From positions 8,553,001 to 8,617,000 of the forward strand of contig NC_079875.1 of NCBI RefSeq assembly GCF_029227915.1: a stretch of DNA of 64,000 bases. Direction: 5' to 3'. The notes under the pieces were generated by a model. The model ran no database searches. It was not told the DNA's origin and was given only the letters and a program-made list of their open reading frames with translations. Positions 25,580 through 37,500 of this stretch are shown one piece after another. How positions within the stretch are numbered: the stretch's first letter is position 1; each line of letters begins with the position of its first letter. This DNA comes from Hydractinia symbiolongicarpus. Lineage: Eukaryota > Cnidaria > Hydrozoa > Anthoathecata > Hydractiniidae. The position numbers and the translations under genes are program-made.

Positions 25580-28500
25580 TTATACTGGTATTGGTTCAAG
25601 GTTGCTTTTCGAAAAGACTTCATGTTGTAGAAAAACTCCATCTTCTGCGTAATTAGCAATTGAGTGAAATGATGGCCATTTCGAAGGTGCAGTGGAAGCG
25701 AATACTGACGATAAATTGCTCACACTGTCGTACAGTGTTCCCTGAAAATTAAAAGATTGGATAAATGAATTATAAATAAATTGCAATGTTAAAGCAACCT
25801 ATAAACCTCACCCATTGTTAGAATCCTTTTAAAGTGTAACACAAAATTACCTTATCACAATCTCCTTCGCTACATTCTTTATGTTTTTTGGACTCCACTT
25901 TTTTACATGTTGCTCTCATTCTGTTTAACAAGAAATTTAATTTGGGTAGCATCTCTTTTGATTTAATTGGTTTCTTTCCGCCTGAAAGTCGTGTAACTAA
26001 ACTCATTATGTTCTTAGGTATCCTGTATCCGGCATCTTGTGTTGCCAATAGAAAAGAGGGTATAAGGGTTATTGCTTTGTCGTAACTGGTAAGGTATAAA
26101 GGAATAAATTGAAAACTGCTGTTTTGATGATATGCCATTGCAGTTATGAGTTTCAAAGCGAATTCGTATGGTCTGTGCTTTGATGAAGTGTGTTCTAAAT
26201 GGTAAGAAATGGAATGTTATGTCGGTATTTAAAGTACCTGCTCGTTAGGAAAGAAAAAAGCTGTGCGATGGACACGCAGAATGTTTATGTTTGCACGGAA
26301 TAACAAATCCGATATATTATTGCCGTCTTTGTTCTCATTGCGCACACGTAGTAAATCAATCACGAAGTCCGACTTTTACGGATAATTAATAAGCAACATG
26401 AAATGATCCAAGCTATTTATGATAGTCGTTTTAAATGTTGTGGTGTTGAGGTTCGGAGGCCTATTTGTGTTTTTATTTTTTTGCCTTCTGGAAGTTTTTT
26501 TTATTTCTTTAATATTTGACATGTTAGCCATTTACAAATCTTAAAGAAAAGAATTTTAAGATTTTCGCCACGAACGTAGATTAGCAGTGTTAATGCTATT
26601 TTATTAGCTACGATTCATTCAGTATATTATTAAGTGGTTTTATCTTTAGCTGACATAAATGTTTTTGTGTTTTACTGAACAATCTGGTTATCACTAAGGG
26701 GGCATTGAAGTTTGGGTTACTTTAGCTGAGTTGGCACTAATAGACAAAAGCAGGTAGTTTGGCTGCGGAAGGTTATCTAGTTGCACCACAAACCGTGTTC
26801 TAAACTTGCTGAAAGTCTGAAATTTATTGATACAATGAGAGGCGAAAAACTGCGACCTGTCGACTCGTTAAATTATGCTTTTAATTATTAGTTTCGGAAA
26901 TTTTATTTAAGCTTATTCGCAAAATTAAAAGTGTTTTAGCTGAATTGGATGAAGCTTGTGTTAATAACTTGATATCATACATTCGATGGTTAAGTCATTC
27001 ATTAAAATGTATCATTTTATGTGTAATGTTACTATTTTTTGTCATGTATTGTGTATTCATTCTGTTTTCACACTTGTTCGGTCTTCTATGTTTTATTTGT
27101 CTCATAATATAAGTCCTACCTGTATTATTATGTTGCATCTTCCCCTGTGTATTATTAAATTGTCTATTGTTAATTTTTAATGTCATTAGGGATTTCAGTT
27201 AAAACTATTTTCGTTCATCTATTATTTATGTAATTACATTATATAATAAAACTGAGTAACACACAAAATCAATCTAAGCGTTTCAACATCAATTATCGAA
27301 TAATAATTTACTTTGGCAATTTCATCCAGTTTGGTACTTGGCAATCTGGTAAGAATATTATCTAATATACTTATATTTAAACATTTTTGGTCAAATTTTT
27401 CAAAGCTAAAACTTGTATATATTTCTTTTTTAGGTTAAATTAAGTAACTTAACTTAATCAATACCAATCAAACCATTTCTTTACTACAAACAACCCAATC
27501 TAAACCCTGGAGAGACCTACAGTAATGCCAGGTGAAATTCTTTGTTTTTATTTAAACCGAAGTTTGATTCTAGAAAGAACTTATTCCGCAAAATAAAGAG
27601 AATGTCTGGTGACAGATCTAGGACAGCGTTAAAGTATCTATTTAAATGATGTTGCAGGAACGCTTTTGTTTAATTATTAAACAGATTTGCAATGTAAAAT
27701 ATACCTGTACTAAGCGCTCAGTCTGGATTTGTGAAAGAGTTTACCAACAATAAGTGTTCAACTTAGCGTTTAACGTATTTCAATGACTTCGTGCTACCAG
27801 GCATCCAAAAATACACAATTTTTTTCTGCAGGAAATATGTACGATTGGCGAAACTCTGAGGTGGATTCTCCCACAGGCTAACGACTAGTTATATTATAAT
27901 CAAATAATCAGTTTAAAAAAGAATTTTCGAATGTCGCTATATTCCTTTCCAACCGAGGGAGGGGATAGCAAGTGTTCGATAGATAATATTATAGTGTGAA
28001 CGTTCTGAACAATTTTTATGGATAGTACGCAAAAGGTTACGAAGCAAAATTTGTTACAAAAGAAAGGAAGAAATGTATCATTTTTACCTTTGTTGTGTTC
28101 CGTAAAGAGTATTAGAACATAATCGCATGAGTCGATATTTCTTTGTATGTACGACGATATTCCTCCTTCAGCATCTATTTGACTTTGTTCCAGCAGTGAC
28201 AATTTTACATCTATACCATAGGCTTTCAAAACTAACGCCAAATCTCTCATTAAGGTGTCCAGAAGCTCGCATCCAGGACGATTTAAGATCATTACCCTTG
28301 TAATTGTGTCTATAATAAAAGTATGAAAATTAGACTAAATGAATATGAGATTGTGGACCGATCCTTGTACAAGAACGATGGAAAAATCTATCGATTCTGA
28401 CGTCAGCAATGACCCATATACATGTGAAAAATATTTGTGAGAAATTTACTTAGCTTGTTTCGGAACAGGTGGGTTGACCCAGCTTTAGGAAATTAGCCTA

Positions 28501-31500
28501 ATTTTAGACATACGTGGTTCCTATTTAACTATACAGGGGCGTAAGTTATTTTCATCCTTCCCTAAGCTATTTGGCCTGAAATTCATTAACTATAATTAAG
28601 TTATTAACTATTACCATGCTTTTCTTCTTCCTTAAAGCCAAAATCTTTTTTTCGTGATTCTCGGGACCATTTGTGTGAACCGATGAAATTCTGTTTTATC
28701 TTCCTAACTATGTTAAAGACAACCAGAATTAAGATTATCAATAAGCCTCCTATGGAAACAACGATGATGTGTGTTTTGATTTGTGATTTCTTTGTCAACT
28801 TTCCTTCAGCAGAAAAATTGAACGGCACAAGTCTACAATGATTTTGTGTCAATTTAGATTGGTTTAAGTATCGAGTAACTTTAATGATGTCATTTGAAAA
28901 ATGCTTGCATACTTTTGACATGCTATTTTTTATTTCGGAGAAACCTAGAATTAAAATCAAGATTATTATCAATGACTCATTGCACGGCAATCACAAAATG
29001 ATTTAAATCGAAACAAACCGGAAAAATCAAAGCAATCCGTTTGATGCAGCAAAAAAAAGTTTAAATATTGAAATTGACATAGCTTTTAACAGGTTCTGAA
29101 ATAAATAAATCTGGTAATGATATTCAGAAGGTTAAAAAAAACTCGTTCAGCTAATTAATGTAGGTTGATTCCCGAAGTAATACCTATCAAAGTTTTTTTA
29201 ATTTTAAGTTTTATCAAAATATTACCTGGAGGCTTGAGACAATTGGAAAATGCCTTTTCTGCATCTAGAATAATGTTTACCGACAATGCATTAACAAAGA
29301 TTTAATATGCACGATAATTCAAAGAACATGTCACATAGCTACAAAAAAGAGTCGACTCAAATAAGAATAATATATACAACTACGCATAAAGATGAACTTT
29401 ATAATGCAACCTTTCTTCGACTTGTTTTGACCACAAATTGTAGACATAAAGAAGAATATTCTGTAGAGCAATCATGATTTACTGTTATAGGACTTACTAG
29501 TTCTGCTGAATGTTACGGCAGCAATCTCGCATTTTGCTACAAGTAAAAAAAGTACAAAATCGAAATTACGAAGTTATAATTATTTGTACGACGGGCACAA
29601 TCATTCTTTTCTAGATAAAAAAGAATCAAATGTAAAACGGATCTTTTGCGCATTTATTAATGATTTGTGATTTGTGATTGAAAAATCTGCATATTACTTA
29701 TGAGTGTGCCACGTGCATGTCGCATGTTGGGTATTGTAATGCAACTAGTCTACTTATATAACGTGCAAGTAAATTGTGTTTTTGAGAAGAAAAAAAAAAG
29801 AATTACTTGCCTATATAATAAGAAACATTTGGAATGTCGACACTTCGAATATAAGGTCTACAGTTCTTGGATGAATAATTTTGCTGTACCTTTAACAGGT
29901 AAACCTTGAAGTTCAAAGAATGGGCCAGAATTACCCGCTACATAGCATGTTGTTTTATTATTTCAACCTTGTCTATATTATCTAAAAGGCCAAAAGGAGA
30001 CTTCTTTATACTGCTTGTTGCTTTATTGCACGAAACAAAACTTTAATCTTGATGGAAAACATTAAAATGCACAATTCTATAAAAGCAAGCGACATTTTAA
30101 ATAAAAATAAATATCTGATGCTGATATGAAATACTTACATGGGGTTTTCTGTATGATAAGAGTTTGCGTTTGGCCAGATGGAATTTGTGTGACATTTATG
30201 ACGTATGGTACATCGTAAACTAATTTATGATCAGCTATCAAATAACGTCCCATAATCTAGAAAATATGAATCAAACAATTCGTTAAGTGAATCTCTATAA
30301 AATACTAAGCTTCTATATGTCTTTCTGTTTGTGACTTTTGCAAATGCCATATTTTTTACCACCCAAATGCGCGAGTTTTTCGAGTTTTTTTGTCAATATC
30401 TTTTAACGTCAATATCTTATATTAAATTAATGAAGCCAGTACAGTGCACTTAAATTTTGAGGCCAAATAACTTGGAAACGAGGTGGTGACGTCAATGATT
30501 TTTCACAACGTGTGTAACTAGGGACCGCCTGGGACCAATTTGGGTAAGTTTCCCAAACCTAGGTCCCCAAATCCGTTTCGGAATGGACGGGCTGATGACG
30601 TCATCAAAAAACCTTAAAACGGTAATATCTATGCAACCGTTTGTCAAAAGTACATGATCCTATACATTTTCTTCATCAACGTTTTAAGATCTACACGATG
30701 AAGGCAATAGGTATACAAATTTCTAAAAAAAAAAATTCTGTTTTGACGGGTCAGCAAAATTTTAAACCCTTATATTTCATTAACTGCTCATCAAAACCCG
30801 CGATCATATACATTTTCTTGATCAGCAGTGTAAGCTCTACACAACGAAGAAAACATGAAAATAAGTTTCTCAATTTATTTATTCTGTATCTGCTCTGCTG
30901 ACGTCAGCGGAAATTGTAAAACAACGTAATTTTCCATCTTCCTTCTGGCTAAGTGGATTTTCAAAATAAATTTACAAAAACATTTGAAAAAGGGCATGGT
31001 ATGTAATGAAGTACAGCAAGGTTTCAAAGGTTTGTTTATGTTTTTTTTAGTTTTAATGATATTATTGATGTGAGACATGTTTGTTAGCTAGCATCATAAA
31101 GCCAACCACAGCAACAACAATTTAATAGCTAGCTAGCTCGGATGTTAAAAATATGTTCTTTATTCCTCGCTAAGTCTCCAGTTATATTCAACTGACCAGC
31201 TATTAGCTGCTGTAGCTAGCTTATGTTAGCTTCAAACTTAAGACTCAAAGTACCTAGCTAACTTGTGAGTTTTATGTTGCTTTTTACATGTAAGCTAGCT
31301 ACCGTAGTTATCTTAGTGGTCTTTGCTAAGAATTTGGCTTATTTCACTTGACATTTTAAGCTTAAATTAACAAGCCACAATAACTTTTAAAAAAGTTTTA
31401 CATAATATTTAAGAATAGTTTAAGGACTGTTTTTAAGCAAATAATGTATTTTTCACATTTTGTGTAAGCAAATGTTTTTTTTTAACATTTTGTGTAACTA

Positions 31501-34500
31501 AACTTATATACATCGGTTACATGTAATATGACGAAACGATTTTTATTTAACATGTGGTAATTCTGGTACCTTAAGTGTAGAGATTTTTGAAAAAACTTGT
31601 TTTTTTTATATAATTCTTATTTGACAGAGGTTTTTGACATCATGGGGAAACTTTACGTAGCTTTTACATTTTTTACCCTAAATGTAAAAAATGTACATGA
31701 AAGGCTGGTGTAACCTTTCATTTATATACATAATGTATATAATATATACAAGCTGTTGTGTGATGTTTGAAATATTATGTGTTAGGATCATGCAATATAG
31801 CGAAAGAACTAATTTTTGTAGAATTTGACTTTGCAACTTGTAAGCAATTTCTGTTTTTATATTCAAATGAGAAATTCAACTGACAATATATACAAAGCGT
31901 AAAATTGCCACAAAGTTCATAAAATGTTATTAACCCTGCAATTTTTAAACATTTTCCTGGTTCTATTTTTGGTTTGCGAAGTTCTTTTCCTGCAAAAAGT
32001 TCTAAGAATAAAGTACAGAAATTACTTATTTTTAAGATGCGTAAATTTAATTTCTTCTAATTTATGGTTTTGATATTTTCATGTAATATATAGTTTGTGG
32101 GAAAAGGCTGATGTTGTCGATTTAGAATAATTAAACACAACTGTTTTTTACATAAACTTTAGTGCATATGGCCATATTCAATACACCAAAAGGGCTACTT
32201 TGTTGATTTCGGTTTTATATATACTCTTTGTAATATTTTTTTCTTCTTTTTTACATTTTGGATTATATAAATATTGTTGCAGAATATTGTATTTAAAAAA
32301 AATGGAATTTTGCAAAGTTCAATTTTACTACTCAATATTATACATTTTATATACGTATATTCTTTGGGACAGGATGGTACGAAATAGACTAACATATATG
32401 ATATTGGTTGTTTTTAATTTACAGGCTGTGCCGTATGAAACTTTAAGGTTAACATTTTGTCAGACAATGGCATAACATATACTGACAGAACTTATTTTTG
32501 TTGTTTTAGACGTTATAACTTGAACTTCTTTTAACATATTACAGAAGACATACAGAAGGAGAATTAGATTTTGCATATTGCAAGGTTTTTTTTATATTTT
32601 GTATAAATTCTTACTGTGCAGGACTCTGCACAAAACACCGAAATGACTGATCCCCCTCTATTTATAAATTTAATGCCTTCCAAATTGCAGTTTTTTGAAA
32701 TTTACAGTACAAAATGCAAAATATCAAAAATACTGATTTTAGTTGAATCAGAAGTATTTTCTATACAATCATTCTTTTTTTACACTTTTGTGGAGAAAAA
32801 GCGTATGCAATATCATCAAAATAACTGATTTTGTTGCAAACAGTTTTTCTTTTTCACATTTTGGATTGAAATATTGTTTTAGAGGGCATATATCAATAGG
32901 CATATATATATATACAAAAATAATTAAATTCTGCAAACTTTGAATTTGTCGTTCACCTCTCACCTTTTATATTTTGATTAAACTTTTGAGGAAAACCATA
33001 GGAATTATTTAGAATTTGTATTTTGTGTTGCAAATTTAGTGCAAAAATTGACATAAAATGAACTGTTAAATTGATTGTTGTTGTTTTAACATGAATTATG
33101 ACACAAATTTTGTTTTTGCATTTCTAATTCGATTAATTAGCCTAAAAAATTTGGTTTTATACTCTGTTATCTTATATATATATATATATTCTATGTGAAC
33201 ATTTGTGACAGAGAACTATGTGAGATTTGAAATTTTGTGCAAGGTTTATTTATCGTAAAACAGCATTCTAGTTGCTAAAAGGACTGATTTTTATTAGCTT
33301 TGGGTTTAAACACCTTTTTTTTAATTTTTTTTAACAGTTTGTCTAAGGTTTACTAAAGATATATTGTAATATATGCAATATATAACAAAAAGTTTTGTTA
33401 CATTATAATTTATCCTTGCAATCAATTTCTTTAAACATAATTAATAATTTCTGCCAAAGGCACAATTTATTGTTTATTTTCACATTTTGTGTCAACATTT
33501 CGCAGGATTTGTAATAACTTAGCTGATCTTAACATATACATTGACAAAGAGTTTTTTTACATTGATCAGCTTTTTTTGTATGTGACATTGTGATTGATTT
33601 AGATTTTATGAATGAAATGCCCTTTAAAATGCTTTGGTAAACTTTTTTCCAGATAATTTTTGCATTTTTAGAAGGTCAGTACAAGTAATTTTAGTAGATT
33701 TACTTTTTAAATGACACACAGTTGTTGGATACCTTCAATTTTTAGTCATTTATATAATACGGCAAATTGTAAGCTTCGCACCTGCTGTATTGCTTTTTAT
33801 GGACGTTTTATCTGTTACACGAATTAAATGAGAAATTAGTGGATTCTTCCACGGGAAAGAGCTAGTATTAGTAATAATATTATAGTATCAAAATGATTTT
33901 ACTAGCAAAAAATTGTGCGAACAGCGATTGTACCTCTCTCCTCAAGAGAAACTGAACCGATCTTACAAAAACTAAAATATTGGAAACTGAAAAATAACCT
34001 TTTAGGAAATAAAAAAGTCCTATAAAATGATTAGCTTTAATAAAAGTTGCCTTATCTTATAATAAGTGCTATTTTTGCCCCTGATCACTCTTATGAAAAT
34101 GACACAACTCTCAATACTACTCCTGCTGGTCTTTTTTGGGCTCTTTAATGCTTGGGTGGGGGGGGGGGGGGGGTGAGGGAGCTGATATTCAGCCTTCCCT
34201 CCGTAATTTTTAAAGTTGTTATACATTAGACATAAAACTTACCACAGCTGTTCCCCATGTCTTAAGTAACGACTTGGTCAAAATTTGCTGATGTAAGCAT
34301 TTTTTCTAGTAATGGCATCAATTTTGCGGAAATGAATAAAATTAGCTTAAAATTGAGATTCGTAAAATATTTGTATAAATGGTTGGCATTTAATGACACC
34401 AATATTGCAAACGAAAAATAATGTAGCGATATATACTAAAAATTTTGTGTACTAACTTAATAAAAACTTGTAAGTACTTTTCTCAAAAAATAATCCTGCA

Positions 34501-37500
34501 AGATTTCACTCAAATCGAGAAATGGTTGTTTGGGCAACACTTTGGTGAATTTTCCCAAATAATTTTTCCAGAAAATTAAAGCTAAGTTAAAGTTGGAAAA
34601 GTCACAAAAGGTATGAGTGCAGGAACATAAACAGTTTGGAAAAAAAGATGACCCTTCCACCCACCAACACAAATGGAAGAAATATTGCACAAATAGGCCA
34701 ATTCAATTGTATAATGCAGCGTTCCAAAACAACTATGCGTTACTTAACAACGAAGTATACGAATGAATTACCTCTTCTTGTGATTTGTACTTGGAAAGGT
34801 ATAATTCAGCATCATTGATGTATATGTTTACTAAATATCCCCAACAACCTAAATTACAATCGAGAGAAAAATATATCTGGTAAACTCTAAATTTTTTTTC
34901 GACAATGTATGCGTAAAATTATCGATCAAATGAATAAGGTTTTGTTTGGTTTTAAAATTAAAATCAGCCTATGGTCTAGTAAAATGTTCTAGTAAAATGT
35001 TCTAGTTCCAAAGACTTCCACGACATTTGGTGCTAGAGACTTCTGAGAAAAATACAATGAACAGTTGCTGTGATACTTAGTGACCGTCCAAGGACACTAC
35101 TCTGTTGTTACAGAAAAGTACACTTTTTTTTTCCAAGTCAAATACTTAGACAAGCATTTCTTTAACATATTTCACGGTGACAAATCACATCTAAACAATT
35201 TGATTATCCTAACCTGTTTTAACATTTTGCAATGTTACGAGGAGGTGTGTTTGTCTCGTGACTCGGCGATTAGCATACACAGCGTCTATCGAAAAAGGAA
35301 TCCTAAAGCATTTCTGATATATAGATAAGCACTCTTCACGTATTGATGCTACATCTACCAATTTAGCTAAAATGTAAGGAACACATGAAAAAAAATAATG
35401 TAAATTAGATTAGAAAAAAGTATAGTTATTTGTGAAATCTTTTAACTTTTCGAGATAACAAAACAGTGCTAAATTATGTCCCAATCCTGCTGCGGCAGAA
35501 TTTTTGCATGAACGTCTTTTTATCACAGGCGGTTGAAAGTTGTACTTTAACCCTATTCGGTCCTGAGGCACGGACGTTTTTTTAATAACTCCTTAATGCT
35601 ATGATGCATGGCTATGATACTTACTGAGTCATCCCTTTCAGAGGCTTTGATATTGACTATTACTCGAAACTACGCCTAAAAATCTCTATGAAACCCGTAT
35701 GCTAGGGAAAAAATTAGTGTGTCAAGTTTGATTCAATTTAAACAAGCCTATGAAAAGTTATTGCGGGCGGGCGGAATCCATCCCCCCCCCCCCCCCCCGG
35801 TTATAATATGTTCGAAAAACCCCGGACCGAATAGGGTTAAAATGGCAGAGTGAACATCATGAGAACAGACTGAGACTGCAGAGTCTGCTTTAATTTGGTC
35901 ACTATTCGCTCTATTCTAAAAATTCTCCAAGGAAAAACACCCTACCTGTTAGGTTTTTAATTTTCTTCTAGTTAAAACATTCGGTGTTAAGCCTTTATAC
36001 CTATACAGTTGGTATAATCCATCGTGAAATCAAGCGGTTAAAATTGTTTTAGGAACCTCAAGGTGACTTTACTTCCGCTAATGTAAACGTTCCTGGTTTA
36101 GCGTTTTTGGCCCCTTTCGCAAAAGATGTTTCCCCCAAAGTTTTAAAAAAAAGCTCATTCAGGATAGTTTTTTTCGGCAAAATATTTCAATTTGGGTGAA
36201 CCGCAAAAGTTTTTTTCCCGCGAAATAAAAAAGGTTGTCAGGAAAGGTTTTCCCCCGCTAAATGATTATGCTTTATTGTGTTTCCAGCACAGACGACATA
36301 TGAATTAAAAAAAATTATTTTTAACTTCTCCGGATTCTACAGTCCTACTCAATTTATCTCCCATTTCTGCCAAAACAGCCCTTTCCTCCGAAATAAAATG
36401 ATTCTATGCTTAACTGCATTATAGTACTTGTTTTACATAAATAATATATTCTACAATTACGGTTTGCCGATAACTATTTACAGCCATTTGGTACAGTAAT
36501 GCAATAATGTTTTAAAAATTTTAACATTTAATTTCCTCTGTTATTAATTTTGTCTTGTAAATAGTAGCCTTGAAGGAGCTACAAATCGATAAGTGCACTC
36601 TCCGTCATATACGTCCCTTCCATCCTCACACTTTCAAATGACGGTGTGTAATGAATAGACCACTCAAAAGATCAAATGCTAGAAATTATGCACACCTCAA
36701 AGCTTTGGACTTATTTATGAATAATTTGCAGTTGCAGTCTTGAAAAAAACATTTTCCTTTAGTATTCATTTTAGCCCTTGTCATTATACCTCCCTTTCAA
36801 CAAGACCCCAATTTTAGTAGACGTCCGAAATTATAATCATTTTTAACAATTAACTCTCCGGTGGAGAAAGGCTTATTCGATATTGGCCTGACCATTCAAA
36901 AGAAGTGGAAAATATCGCCATGATAAAATAAAATTTTTAAAAAAAGGTACGCGTTGTCTAAAATTACATTCTTTTAGAAAACTTTCGTACGTCAGTTGTA
37001 CAACGACCACAATCAAAACACATGTGACCAAGCGTACCAACAAATAATGTGCAACAATTTTTGTACACGAATTTGGATACACTATTTTCCAATTTGCTGG
37101 GCTTAAGCGAAAATCACCTATTCAATTTTCTAATCTCGGAGATAGGGAAAGACTAAAGGCATCTTGAGTTTGTTTATAGTGATATTTCTTTGAAGACATG
37201 ACATATACCAACAATGACATGGTTACAAGAACTAAAAATTAGCAAGTCTGGATTTGGAACTATCTAATCAATATCTGATCCACACACACTGTAAAATTTG
37301 TGACCAGATAATTGTTAAATACGGCGAAATTGTGACTAGAAATTCCTTTCAGACGAATAAAAAATTTATCACCAGAAAAGTAAATGTAGTTCTTTGTTCG
37401 AAAGCGTTGGAATGGCTGCGAAAAATTGGCTAAATTTCGGCCAAGCAAAAAACAACAAGCAGAAAACACGTATTTGCTGTCAAATGTAACAAAAGCTGTT

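Noticed and set aside
34457-34690. Minus-strand frame (WKNYLGKFTKVLPKQPFLDL..) considered as a gene A exon
   Set aside because: No acceptor gives the required phase 0 after exon 5, whereas the 45-nt exon at 34287-34243 fits on both sides.
35080-35328. Plus frame ending KRNPKAFL, similar to KGNPKAFL in the Penelope-like fragment at 40949
   Set aside because: The match is only about eight residues in AT-rich DNA, too short to support a second RT fragment.
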